A DNA stretch of 51,417 nt from Bradyrhizobium cytisi (GCF_008123515.1 NZ_VSSR01000066.1:1-51417), one strand, 5' to 3'. Shown: positions 35,856-44,968, counted from the stretch's first letter. Made by a program: numbers and translations. Notes: generated from the letters alone by a model not told the origin.

Positions 35856-36926
35856 TTGACAGACTTTTTTGAGATTGATTTTTTAGATGTTGAAGCGAAG
35901 AGCAGCGGTGATGCCATTTGCATCCGCTATGAGTTGAACGGTCAGACGTTCATTCACGTGGTCGACGGAGGTTATCAGTCGACTGGCGAGAAGGTCATCA
36001 ATTTCCTGAACAAGTACTATGGGAGTCCGAAACGGATCGACCATGTTGTTGCGACCCACAATGACGGCGACCACGCCGGAGGTCTCCAGCGAGTCCTGGA
36101 AGACTGTGAGATCGGCGTGCTCTGGATGCTGCGACCTTGGGTCTTTGCCGCTGAGCTTCTTCCTCGATTCAAGCGCTTCACAACAGCCGATGGACTGGAG
36201 AAGGCGCTAAGGGAAGCTTACTCGAATCTAGCCGCTCTCGAAGAGATCGCCTTACGAAAGAATATCCCTATCTATGCGCCGTTTCAGGGTAGCACGATTG
36301 GCGCTTTCCGGGTGATGGCTCCGACACGTTCGCGCTTTCTGGATCTGATTGTCTCCTCGGATAAGACCCCCCAGGAGAAAGGGCTGCTCGAAATGGCACG
36401 CGACGCGGTTGTTCGTGTGGCCAAAGAGGCGGCCGCGCTTGCCAAAGCCGCTTGGGGCGACGAATATTTTCCGGCGGGCGAGACGAGCAACGAAAATGAG
36501 ATGAGCGTCGTTCAGTATGCCTATCTCAATGGATGCAAAATCCTGCTCACCGCCGATACCGGACGCACCGGGCTCAAAGAAGTCATCGATTATGCGCCGT
36601 TGGCCGGACTGACCTTGCCTGGCATCGATCGATTTCAGGTTCCTCACCACGGTGGACGCCACAACGTTTCGACCGACTTGCTGGATCAACTATTGGGTGA
36701 AAAGAAGGCGGCACAGGGCGGGAAGACGACCTTCACCGCCGTGATAAGCGCGGCCGAGGCCGATGAGGATCATCCCCGCAAATCCGTTGTCCGCGCTATG
36801 CACCATCGTGGTGCACATGTCATCTCAACCGAAGGATCCAACAAGCGGACCTCCAAGAATGCTCCGCAGCGCGATGACTACAGCGCCGCAGATTGTCTGC
36901 CGTATCCGGACGAACAGGAAGACTGA
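35856..36926 (+). CDS. ComEC-type metallo-beta-lactamase-fold hydrolase
   Basis: 356 residues from a TTG start with GGAGGA eight bases upstream. No better ATG exists in the early part. Metal ligands are visible as HNDGDH at residues 68-73 (the HxDxDH variant typical of ComEC/Rec2-like MBL domains rather than HxHxDH), the Asp of LTADTG at 234, and VPHHGG at 264-265. A helical insert rich in Ala and Lys lies around residues 170-205. No signal peptide is seen, so it is cytoplasmic. It is 138 bases upstream of a membrane protein on the same strand, suggesting a two-gene operon. The substrate is unknown. ComEC relatives degrade a DNA strand. Confidence 0.78.
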   Translation: MTDFFEIDFLDVEAKSSGDAICIRYELNGQTFIHVVDGGYQSTGEKVINFLNKYYGSPKRIDHVVATHNDGDHAGGLQRVLEDCEIGVLWMLRPWVFAAELLPRFKRFTTADGLEKALREAYSNLAALEEIALRKNIPIYAPFQGSTIGAFRVMAPTRSRFLDLIVSSDKTPQEKGLLEMARDAVVRVAKEAAALAKAAWGDEYFPAGETSNENEMSVVQYAYLNGCKILLTADTGRTGLKEVIDYAPLAGLTLPGIDRFQVPHHGGRHNVSTDLLDQLLGEKKAAQGGKTTFTAVISAAEADEDHPRKSVVRAMHHRGAHVISTEGSNKRTSKNAPQRDDYSAADCLPYPDEQED

Positions 36927-37064
36927 GACCTTGTTGCGTTCACCTGAGAGAGCGGCGGAGCCAGTCCGGTCGCGCTGGTGTTCGTTTCTGTCGAAGACAG
37001 CGAGCACGTTTCTCGCTTGTTCTGCGCCGTTTCCAGAACAAGTCGACCCAAATGAGCACAAACG

Positions 37065-37706
37065 ATGATTAAAAAAGAGTCGAAGGAGAAATTGAAGGAG
37101 CAAAACACTTCCCCATTGATGACGATCCTCGTTGTCAATTTCGCAATCTTCGCCCTTGCGCTCAAGACGGACCAGTTCCTAGCGGCCGAATACGAGGAAC
37201 TGCTCAAGCATTGGCAGGCGCTCATACCTGCTGGACTGGGAGCCGTGCTTATCAGCGTGATCAACGGTGTGCTCGATGTTCAAACCAAGGCCAGACTGGT
37301 GTTTTGGCGTTGGCACGATCCTTTGCCCGGATGTCGGGCGTTCTCTTACTATCTTCATCGCGATCCGCGGATCGACGTTACGACGCTGAAGACGAAAGTC
37401 GGACCGTTTCCAGCAACTCCGACCGAGCAGAATGCTCTTTGGTACAGGCTTTACAAGTCGGTAGAGGAGGATCCGCGCGTCCTACACGTTCATCGCCTTT
37501 TTCTGCTGACGCGCGATTATGCCGGCATCGCTTTCATGCTTCTGATCGTCTTTGGCGGAACCGGTGTTGTTGCGATGCAGACTTACAAGACAGCGCTACT
37601 CTATCTGACAGCTCTCCTGGCCCAGTTTGTAGCGAGCGGAATGGCTGCAAGGAATTATGGCATTCGTTTTGTAGATACCGTGCTTGCTCTAAAAGCGGCA
37701 AGCTGA
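37065..37706 (+). CDS. Four-helix membrane protein partnered with the MBL hydrolase
   Basis: 213 residues. Four hydrophobic segments lie at about 18-33 (LMTILVVNFAIFALAL), 51-69, 151-170 (YAGIAFMLLIVFGGTGVVAM) and 175-193. The N-terminus is lysine/glutamate-rich (MIKKESKEKLKEQN). Between helices 2 and 3 lies a soluble loop of about 80 residues with WHDPLPGCRAFSYYLHRDPR. No family is recognised. A helical hairpin, cytoplasmic loop and second hairpin resemble small membrane effectors of bacterial conflict systems, but that is only an analogy. AAGGAG lies within the coding start, and the true ribosome binding site is weak. Confidence 0.65.
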   Translation: MIKKESKEKLKEQNTSPLMTILVVNFAIFALALKTDQFLAAEYEELLKHWQALIPAGLGAVLISVINGVLDVQTKARLVFWRWHDPLPGCRAFSYYLHRDPRIDVTTLKTKVGPFPATPTEQNALWYRLYKSVEEDPRVLHVHRLFLLTRDYAGIAFMLLIVFGGTGVVAMQTYKTALLYLTALLAQFVASGMAARNYGIRFVDTVLALKAAS

Positions 37707-37991
37707 ATCTCAGAAGTGATTGCACAGACAACGTCCCCCGACCTCCGAAAGCGCTTCTTGAAGCGATTGGTCGACGAGGTTGCCCGAGCCGCAATGCGTG
37801 CTTCATCATATAGAGCCGCGTCTGCCGTCGGCAACGGATTGGTATCCAGCGCGTCCGCGTAACTTCCCCATGAATATGCCTGCAGGTCCACAAGAGAGTC
37901 GTCCCACATGCTGTGGAATGTTGATGGCCTGCTGTGTGCCGTCCCATTGGAGCCCTTGGCGTGAAGCACGACACACAATTTGTTGCCGCCT

Positions 37992-38261
37992 TCATCGCCG
38001 CTCCGTTCGCTCGCATGCAGCGGCTGCTTCAGATCTCCGGCAAGATGGACAACGAGCTTTTAGCGCCCGCAACCTGTTGTCTTTGGAGCTCGACTTGTCT
38101 TTCAGGGCTGCGATGGCTGCCGGGAGGCCTTTAACGATGCAGGAGCCTTGTCTGCCCACGTGCTTGCAATAGATTCCGGCGTCATAAGTCGAACGCTCGA
38201 CATCGATATCAACGAAATGCCACCGACGTGTTCTTTCCTTCTGCTGTGAATTTGTAGTCAT
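37992..38261 (-). CDS. Hypothetical protein, possibly a remnant
   Basis: 89 residues from ATG 38261: MTTNSQQKERTRRWHFVDID, then VERSTYDAGIYCKHVGRQGS. The first 60 residues have a natural composition, and the tail is Arg/Cys-rich and may be out of frame. The upstream frame ends in a piece of another decayed protein. No family is recognised. Confidence 0.3.
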   Translation of the reverse strand: MTTNSQQKERTRRWHFVDIDVERSTYDAGIYCKHVGRQGSCIVKGLPAAIAALKDKSSSKDNRLRALKARCPSCRRSEAAAACERTERR

Positions 38262-38493
38262 GTCGAGATCGCGGCCAGAGAGCTGTCCCCGATCAGCACC
38301 TTGAGGGCTTGTGCGGCAGGACTCAGGTGCCGCTGCGCCAGTTCCGCGATAACGGGGTTGCCTCCAGGCTGGCGCCGAGGAGCTGCTGGCCACCAAGGCG
38401 GCGGTACAGATCGGAACGTCAGCCTGAGCAGCATCAGGAGCCATTCCCAAGATCCTGGATTGGATGACGTTGCTTACAGCAGACAGCATGACG
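38262..38493. other. Unassigned stretch
   Basis: On the minus strand a short reading (NPVIAELAQRHLSPAAQALK) ends at the ATG region of the previous entry. It looks like the C-terminus of a lost protein, family not identified. Confidence 0.25.
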
Positions 38494-38613
38494 CTAGGGC
38501 ACGTTGACTAGTGGCATGGGCGCGGTCGGGCGCGGGATGAAAGCATTTTGGTGCTGGCCACGAGCCGCCAACATGATCACGAAAGCCGTGAGAACGATCA
38601 GGAGTCCACGCAT
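38494..38613 (-). CDS. Possible small secreted peptide
   Basis: A 39-residue frame MRGLLIVLTAFVIMLAARGQ followed by a proline-rich tail ending PLVNVP. A basic start plus a 15-residue hydrophobic core looks like a signal peptide or single membrane helix. There is no strong ribosome binding site, and the surroundings are decayed. Confidence 0.3.
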   Translation of the reverse strand: MRGLLIVLTAFVIMLAARGQHQNAFIPRPTAPMPLVNVP

Positions 38614-38997
38614 ATCGATAGATCACTCGCAGAGCTGTAACGCAACTATGAAAGGGTTCATATCCGGTGTGCCGGATCAACAAGATAATGAATCTGTTGT
38701 ACCATGCGATGAGACGAACGCGGTTAGATTGCAAAGCGCCAAAGTCATAGCGTTTGCTCTTGGGGCAAGACGGCAAAACCAGGTGCTTTATGCCGAAAAC
38801 GTGCGTCCGGCCTCGTTAGCGGCAGAAATACCGCGGCGGATTTCAATCGTAGGATCAATCGCTGGATGCCTTCGTTCTTGGCCTTCCGTTGGCTTGCGTC
38901 ACTTGTCACGAGTTCACCGAAAGGGCCGCGGATCATGAGCGTGTAGACGTCCAAGAGTTCTCCTCGCCACCTGCGCTGGAGACTGACCCACGAGCTG
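38614..38997. other. Unassigned stretch
   Basis: No coding frame with a recognisable motif on either strand. Confidence 0.4.
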
Positions 38998-39372
38998 TTA
39001 GTAAACGCCGGGATCGGTCGCACCCTCGGTATTGATGAGGAAGACCCGTGCGTCGGGTCCAAGACCAATCTGGCCGCGCAAGGTCGAATCGGCAGCAACT
39101 TTCAGCAATCCTGCCAAACCAACCCCGCCGCTTTCGCCTGCAACGACAGCTGGGTTACCGTCCCCGGGACTGGCCAAACGCTTCATCGCGCCGACGGCGT
39201 TCTGGTCATCGACAATCATAAAAGCGTCGGCTGCGCGCGAAAGGATGCGCCAAGCGACGAGCGAAGGTTCGTAGCATTCGAGCATCGCCATCACTGTCGA
39301 CTGCCCATTGGTCTGAGCCCCCGCAAATTCGTCCAAAAATGGGTAGAGTCCGTCACCTGGGAAGGGATGGAC
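38998..39372 (-). pseudogene. Diaminopropionate ammonia-lyase-like PLP enzyme, C-terminal fragment
   Basis: Reads STVMAMLECYEPSLVAWRIL, then DAFMIVDDQNAVGAMKRLAS, NPAVVAGESGGVGLAGLLKV and DARVFLINTEGATDPGVY. It matches the last 120 residues of the diaminopropionate ammonia-lyase branch of the tryptophan-synthase-beta superfamily, where the SGGxG/A-type loop contacts the PLP ring and the protein ends NTEGATDP. The N-terminal two thirds, including the PLP lysine, are gone. Homology stops where IS3 sequence begins, so IS3-associated rearrangement cut the gene. Confidence 0.7.
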
Positions 39373-39373
39373 C

Positions 39374-40470
39374 ATGAAGCCAAGCCGGTTCACGGAAGAG
39401 CAGATCAACGAGATTTTGCGAGAGCAGGAGGCGGGTGCGGCGACTGCTGTGTCTGCCGCAAACACGGGATCTCCAGTGCGACGTTCTACAAATGGAAGGC
39501 CAAGTACGGTGGCCTGGAGGTGTCGACGCCAAGCGGCTCAAGGCGCTGGAGGACGAGAACGCCAAGCTCAAGAAGCTCTTGGCCGATGCGATATTCGATA
39601 GCGCCATGCTCAAGGACGTTGCGTCAAAAAATGGTGACGCCCGCCGCGAGGCGAGAGGCCATCGCTCTTCTGCGGACCACCTTCGAGGTGAGCGAACGGC
39701 GGGCGTGCACAGTTCTCGTGGCAGACCGCACATCGGTGCGCTATCGCAGCCGGCGAGCTGATGACGCGGTCGTGCGTGCCCGCCTGCGCGAACTGGCGGC
39801 GATCCGCCGCCGGTTCGGCTACCGTCGTCTGCTGGTGCTGATGCGCCACGAGGGGCTGGTCATGAACCACAAGAGGTTCCGACGTCTCTATCGCGAGGAA
39901 CGGCTGCAAGTCCCCCGGCGTGGTGGGCGCAAACGGGCACTCGGCACCAAGGCGCCGCTGGCCATCCTGCAAGGGGCCAACCAGCGCTGGAGCCTTGACT
40001 TCCTGTCGGATGCGTTCGCCGACGGTCGACGTTTCCGCATCCTGGCCGTAGTCGACGACTTCACCCGCGAGTGCCTGGCGCTCGTCGCCGACACGTCGCT
40101 GTCGGGCCTGCGGGTCGTACGCGAGTTCGACGTCATCATCGCTTGGCGAGGGCGGCCAGCGATGTGTGTATCGGACAACGGCCCGAACTGACTGGCATGA
40201 CCGTGCTGCGCTTCAGCCAGGAAAGGCAGATCGAGTGGCACTACATCGCGCCCGGCAAGCCGACCTAAGACGCCTTCATCGAGAGTTTCAACGCCCGCCT
40301 GCGCGACGAACTTCGCAATGAGACGCTATTCACCTCGCGCGCGCAGGCTCGAGCCGTGCTGGCAAGCTGGAAAGACGACTACAACAACTCCCGGCCGCAC
40401 AGTGCGCTGGGTAACCTCACACCGACCGAATTCCCTAACCGCAGCGATCCTGGGCCGCAACGGGGGGACG
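39374..40470 (+). pseudogene. IS3 family element (OrfA/OrfB), multiply mutated
   Basis: OrfA starts MKPSRFTEEQINEILREQEA and shifts frame twice (KHGISSATFYKWKAKYGG, then RLKALEDENAKLKKLLADAI, a leucine-zipper segment). OrfB follows: FGYRRLLVLMRHEGLVMNHK, RWSLDFLSDAFADGRRFRIL (first Asp), MCVSDNGPN (second Asp region, then a frame loss), and DAFIESFNARLRDELRNETL (Glu) after an in-frame TAA at 40266. The DDE set can be traced, but at least four lesions prevent expression. The left part abuts the ammonia-lyase fragment. Confidence 0.82.
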
Positions 40471-40604
40471 CTGCGCTATGCAGAGGGCTCCGCGCCCCGC
40501 CCCGTTGCTCCACCGGGCCCGATGGGCTCAAATGTCACCGGGACGCTCCCCATTGCTGGATGAAGCGAGGGGCTCAGACCATTAGCTCACGATCCCAAGG
40601 GAAA

Positions 40605-40997
40605 CTACCATACGCGCGTGAATACATCTGCGCCCTTCAACTTGCTAGGCTTACCGTTCTTATCAACGTAGAACAGCATCCATGACGCAGGCATTTGAGA
40701 GCCGTTGGTTTTTCCGACCCAGCGAGTAAAGGAATTGCATTGGGCAAAAGTAACAACAAAATACAAGCCAGTTGGACCAATAGCTCCGGATGCAGGATAT
40801 GGAATGCCCTGGCAGGCAAATCCTTGAGCATGATTTGTGAAGGTCCCTTGTATTGCCCCGTTATTGGCGGACCAGATAAACAGTTCCGAACCCCGTTCGT
40901 TCTTCCAGTATGAAGGAGCAGAGAGCCCCTGCGCCATGACCTCGCCGGAACAAAAGAAAAATTGAGCGATAAGCAAAAGTCCCAGAAATCTCTTCAT
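40605..40997 (-). CDS. Avidin/streptavidin-family (bradavidin-like) secreted protein
   Basis: 130 residues with a clear signal peptide (MKRFLGLLLIAQFFFCSG, cleavage probably near VMAQ). The mature part follows the avidin pattern: YWKNERGSELFIW, where the family has WxNxxGS with ligand-contacting Asn and Ser; GAIQGTFTNHA, the strand carrying Tyr43/Ser45 in streptavidin, here Phe; SFTRWVGKTN, with Thr and Trp of the W92 site; ASWMLFYV, the W108 site; and KLKGADVFTRVW, with the Asp128 equivalent. The residue equal to Trp120, contributed across the tetramer interface, is not apparent. Two cysteines (CQGIPY and QCNSF) may form a disulfide. Expected to bind biotin in the periplasm or outside the cell. 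Confidence 0.82.
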   Translation of the reverse strand: MKRFLGLLLIAQFFFCSGEVMAQGLSAPSYWKNERGSELFIWSANNGAIQGTFTNHAQGFACQGIPYPASGAIGPTGLYFVVTFAQCNSFTRWVGKTNGSQMPASWMLFYVDKNGKPSKLKGADVFTRVW

Positions 40998-41182
40998 ATT
41001 GAAACCCCAAAGAGGTCGCTTAAACGTTGCAACGTGGATCGTGTGCTCGTCTGATACAGCGGCTTAGGCAGTTTTTCTGTTTCCAAACATCCTTCGACCA
41101 AACCGTACGTCAGCTCGATCGCCCCCGTCGTTCCATTCACTTGCAGCAGACTTTTGGTGAAGCTCGAGGCGAGTCGCTTCAT
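40994..41182 (-). CDS. 62-residue ORF coupled to the avidin gene
   Basis: MKRLASSFTKSLLQVNGTTG onward, preceded by AAGGTAAG. Its TGA overlaps the ATG of the avidin-like gene (ATGA), which suggests translational coupling. No family is recognised and no signal peptide is seen. The C-terminus TLQRLSDLFGVSI looks helical. It may be a genuine small gene or a leader frame. Confidence 0.4.
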   Translation of the reverse strand: MKRLASSFTKSLLQVNGTTGAIELTYGLVEGCLETEKLPKPLYQTSTRSTLQRLSDLFGVSI

Positions 41183-41800
41183 TCTTACCTTACGTTCGGC
41201 GCCGGGATGCGGCCTATATGCGCCAAATCGCGCCGGATCGCGGCGAAGTCGGCTATTGTCGCGCGCCCGTGCCGCCTGTCATCCCAGCAGATGCTCGGCT
41301 ATTTTGAAGTGCGGCGCGTCCAAAGTTGCATGGAGTGGGGCACCCCGTTCTAGGAGCACCGAGTCCGCTCATCGCGAATTGGCGCACAGCGGGCACCTAC
41401 GTCGCTGTGCCAAAGACGGCCAATAGACGCCGACTCAATTCTTTCGGAGGTACGACGTTGTGCCCGCACCGGCAATTGCAGCAATCGCGGCGACACACAC
41501 TCGATACGTCGCCGACTTGAATTGAGGTTCGCAAGAGCTGCGTTAGGTTTCCAAGACCGTAAAACTAGGAAATGAGCAGTTTTCAGTTTAAGATCGCTGT
41601 CATCTGGGCTGGACCGCATTCATTCACGATTCGCATTTTGAACCCGGAGGGCCGCCGGCGTTATTGTCGGCAGCCTTTTTCAGGGATAAGCGATGAGGAT
41701 CGGGCTGGGCCGACATGCCATCGGGCATCGGCCTCCATACACACAGCTTGGTTTGCGGTGAGTTGGCTGGCCAAAACGGCGGTGCCGCACGGGGGCGTTA
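41183..41800. other. Unassigned stretch
   Basis: No gene is recognised. The promoter for the minus-strand avidin transcript should lie near 41190-41260, but no clear elements stand out. Confidence 0.4.
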
Positions 41801-42103
41801 ATGCATGATTGGAAGAGCCAGCTCAACGCGCTCGTCGCTGAAAGGATGGCCTTTGCCAAATCGCTGAAGGTGGACATCGAGCGGCCCAGGCCTGAGCCGA
41901 AAAAAATCGTCGAGCCGGGTGGCCTCAGCTTGCCCGACTATGGCGGCAGCGAGCGCGATGAGATCAGGAAGCGGATCGAGAGATTCAAAGCACATCAAGA
42001 GCGCTTCGTGCGCGAGCGCGAGGAATATGCCGAGTTGCTGCTGCGCCGAATTAGGCACGATCACGAAATCGAGGGAGAGCTCAAGCTCGCTGAATCTTCC
42101 TGA
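41801..42103 (+). CDS. Conserved-looking hypothetical protein, charged helical
   Basis: 100 residues behind GGGGGCGTTA: MHDWKSQLNALVAERMAFAK, then a long basic/acidic helix RDEIRKRIERFKAHQERFVR. No membrane segment or signal. The even codon use and lack of low-complexity drift suggest a real gene, possibly with a coiled-coil C-terminal half. No function is proposed. Confidence 0.5.
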   Translation: MHDWKSQLNALVAERMAFAKSLKVDIERPRPEPKKIVEPGGLSLPDYGGSERDEIRKRIERFKAHQERFVREREEYAELLLRRIRHDHEIEGELKLAESS

Positions 42104-42404
42104 GCCCTGCCAGGTCCGCTCACGTCGCTCATCTTAAGCGATGCGCGCTCGGGGGCACAACCTGAGCGCCGGGATCTTCCGTAAGTGCGTCAACTTGCGG
42201 CCTTCCCGAATCGACTTATTGCGGAAAAATGCGTTCGTTTCTAGAAATTGCAGGAATGCTGCTCCAAACTCGGAGCGCGTGACGCTTGGATTTCTTTTCC
42301 AAGGCGATCGGGCAGACAGTCTACGAAGCGTTTGCCATTGACCAAGACCAGAACAGCAAACCTACATTCTCCATCCCCAAGACTTATCGGAGGGTAGAGG
42401 TCTC

Positions 42405-42670
42405 ATGCGCAACTTTCTCTTTATCGGTGTGCTTGCACTTCCCTCCTCGCCGGCTTTGGATCGCCTTCGACCGCCGCTCCGCGGGCACGCTCGTACATCC
42501 CTCCGGCTCGGCAGGACGTTTTTTGCCTGCAGGGACGTACGTGGGGATATCTGGGCAATTGCCAGTTCTCGACCTACGATCAGTGCATGGCCACTGCATC
42601 CGGCACCTACGCCTATTGCGGTATGAATCCGATCTACGCGTTCCAGCTACAAGGAGGGCAATTGCGCTGA
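42405..42670 (+). pseudogene. DUF3551 family small secreted protein, frameshifted
   Basis: Begins MRNFLFIGVLAL (start of a signal peptide), moves one frame to LLAGFGSPS, and a further frame holds CLQGRTWGYLGNCQFSTYDQ and CMATASGTYAYCGMNP up to the stop. The conserved cysteines (CLQG, NCQF, QCMAT, YCGMNP) are those of DUF3551, an expanded family of small exported proteins in Bradyrhizobium with unknown function. At least two indels break it. Confidence 0.75.
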
Positions 42671-43387
42671 TGCGTGATCGTCAAGCGTGATCGAGACATC
42701 AGTCTTTGCACCCGCTGTGCTGGTTACAGACGAGGAGTTGACGCCGTTTTGGCCCGCAGCATGATCGCCGAGAAGGACGCCGCACTACCCCCAAGGCTGC
42801 ACCCACGGCACGCGGCCGGCCTCGAGCTCGGCGACGATCTTTGTTGATGATTCGTCATAAAGGCTTGCCCGGTATTCGCGCGCCCGAAGACAGCGTCCGG
42901 ACATCGCGGGTCTCCGCACGCTCCCGCTCCAGAATCACAAGCACAAGCATTTGAATAGGTCTGCCTCCCGCCTTCGGCGAAACGATCGAGATGTCGGACT
43001 TGATCATGTCTTCAGAACGGGAGCCTCTTCAGTCGCCGCTGACACGCGGTGGCAGAAAGTCCGGCCGGTTCGCCGGTGGCAGCGCCAGCGCGCGCTCCGC
43101 CGGTCCTATTTGTCGTACATGGGCCCGTTTATGAATGTTCTTGCGGCACAGCATCGCGTCGATCGGCTTGCCGCCCCAATGACGAGACAGCCGGACTGCG
43201 CTGCACGTGCAGCTATGCTTTCAGTTCTTAGAGTGGGGCGCTTTGTTGGTCGCACAATCGCGGCCGCTTTTACGGCGGTTGCGTTTTGTCGCGATCACCT
43301 GGCGGGTGTGCCCACACTGTGCCCCGACTTTTTTCGGGCACACGGAAAGGGAGTGCAAGCCATAAGTAACTGAGATCAAAGGGCTAA
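42671..43387. other. Island-edge stretch with hairpin next to tRNA-Val
   Basis: No gene is recognised. At 43318-43342 TGTGCCCCGA and TCGGGCACA form a hairpin around a T-rich loop, and an outer GTGTGCCC/GGGCACAC pair extends it. This is within 50 bases of the tRNA 3' end and may be part of the integration site. Confidence 0.4.
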
Positions 43388-43462
43388 TGGTGGGCGCACA
43401 AGGGATCGAACCTTGGACCTCTCCCGTGTGAAGGGAACGCTCTCCCGCTGAGCTATGCGCCC
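43388..43462 (-). tRNA. tRNA-Val (CAC anticodon), CCA encoded
   Basis: Acceptor stem GGGCGCA/TGCGCCC, D-arm GCTC..GAGC, anticodon stem TTCCC/GGGAG around loop TTCACAC (anticodon CAC), T-arm CAAGG-TTCGATC-CCTTG, then ACCA. The 3' end points toward the accessory region. Symbiosis islands of bradyrhizobia are known to integrate at a tRNA-Val gene. Confidence 0.95.
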
Positions 43463-43621
43463 GGGACCATCATGCGGACGGCCGGACCTTGTCGGCCGGC
43501 CGGCGCATCGGAGCCCGCGATTTAGAAGTGCGGGCTAGAAGTGTCAAGTTTTCAGGCGGCTTGCGGCCTGAAAACCTTTCGCCGTGTCGCAATTGGGCGG
43601 CGCGGCCGGATTTCGGGCCGC

Positions 43622-44917
43622 TTACGCGCCCTGCTGGCGGGCGCGGGAGGCGTGGGCCTGCAGCGCGCGGATGCGCTCGGCGAGCGTTCCGCCGCCTTCG
43701 GGGAGGGCGGCGGCCGCGCCATTGGTCGCGACGCCGTTGGCCGGGCGGGCGGCCTGCTTCGGCGGCTGGCCGGCCTCGGCCGCCAGCAGCGCCTCGATCG
43801 GCGAGTTCGGGCCCTCGAGCTGCATCGCGAGTTTCGCCACCTCGGCGGCGATGTCGTTGATGCGCTCGCGCAGCAGAGCATTCTCCATGCGCTCGGTCGC
43901 CCAGGAGCTCTCCGCCTGTTGCTGGATCGCATTGAGGTCGCGCTGAAGCTTGGCGCGCTCGTCGCGTGCGGTGGCGAGCTGCTGTTCCAGCGCGGCCTTT
44001 TCCGCGCGCATCGACTCGAACGCAGCCGACGACTTGCCGCCGCTCAAGCCAGCGATCTCGGCGCGCAATTCCTTGATGGTGCGCTCGGAGCCCTCATTGA
44101 TCTGGCGGAGCTGGTTGTTCTCGTAGTCGCGCTCGGCCAGCAGCTTGCCTTGCGTGGCGAGGCGGCCCTCGAGGTCGGCGACGCGGGTGGACAGCATCTC
44201 GGCTTCCTTCACCTGCACGATGAGCTGGCGATCGAGCTCGGTGACGCGCTGGCTCAGATTCTCGACGCGGCCGCGCGCATCGCCGAGATCGCGCGAGGCG
44301 GTCTCCGACTCGACGCGCTCCTGCGCCAGCCGCGCCTGGGTGGCGGTGAATTCTTTCTCGGCATCGCCGACGCGGTTCTTCAATTCCTCGATCTGGGCGC
44401 GCACCGCGACCAGCTCGACCTGGCGGCTCTCCGCCATCATCGAGCGGTCGGTGAGCTCCGAGTTGATCTTGGCGAGCTCGCCCTGCTTGTTGCTCAGTGC
44501 AATCTCGGCCTCGCGCAAGGATGCGGTCTTGGCGTTGAATTCCTCCTCGGTGGCGCGGAGCTGCTCCTTGACCGCCTTCTCGCGCGCCTCCAGCGCGAAG
44601 ATCGTGGCGTTCTTCTCGCCGAGCTCGATCTTCATGCGGTTGATGGCGTCGCTCTTCTTGCCGAGCTCGGCGAGCTGGCTCGTGGTCTTGCTCTTGAGCT
44701 GATCGACGCTCATCTCCAGCCGGCGCGCCGACATCGCGAACTCGGCGCGGAGCTGGTCCTTGTCGGCCTGGATCTCGGCCATCGACAGCGGGGTCGCCGC
44801 CTCGAGCCGGCGCGTGGTCAGGCGCACCGCGCGGTTATGCACCAGCGGCACGATCGCAAGCCCGCACAGCATCGACAGCAGGAAACCGATCGCCAGGTAC
44901 ATGATCGGTTCGACCAT
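43622..44917 (-). CDS. Membrane-anchored coiled-coil protein
   Basis: 431 residues from ATG 44917 (GGGAG nine bases upstream). A GTG three codons earlier is possible. One transmembrane helix lies at the start (MYLAIGFLLSMLCGLAIVPL). It is followed by about 330 residues of heptad-rich coiled coil (for example RQVELVAVRAQIEELKNRVG), then a low-complexity Ala/Pro tail ending in a short helix RIRALQAHASRARQQGA. I recall similar proteins with no assigned role next to tRNA-Val in Bradyrhizobium. It could be an envelope scaffold. First gene of the chromosomal side. Confidence 0.8.
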   Translation of the reverse strand: MVEPIMYLAIGFLLSMLCGLAIVPLVHNRAVRLTTRRLEAATPLSMAEIQADKDQLRAEFAMSARRLEMSVDQLKSKTTSQLAELGKKSDAINRMKIELGEKNATIFALEAREKAVKEQLRATEEEFNAKTASLREAEIALSNKQGELAKINSELTDRSMMAESRQVELVAVRAQIEELKNRVGDAEKEFTATQARLAQERVESETASRDLGDARGRVENLSQRVTELDRQLIVQVKEAEMLSTRVADLEGRLATQGKLLAERDYENNQLRQINEGSERTIKELRAEIAGLSGGKSSAAFESMRAEKAALEQQLATARDERAKLQRDLNAIQQQAESSWATERMENALLRERINDIAAEVAKLAMQLEGPNSPIEALLAAEAGQPPKQAARPANGVATNGAAAALPEGGGTLAERIRALQAHASRARQQGA

Positions 44918-44968
44918 GGGGCACAACTCCCGGAAGCAAGGAAAAATTTACCAAAGAAACAATGCATG

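Noticed and set aside
42951..43373. 140-residue plus-strand frame before tRNA-Val
   Set aside because: No ribosome binding site, Arg-rich drift, overlaps the hairpin, and no family resemblance.
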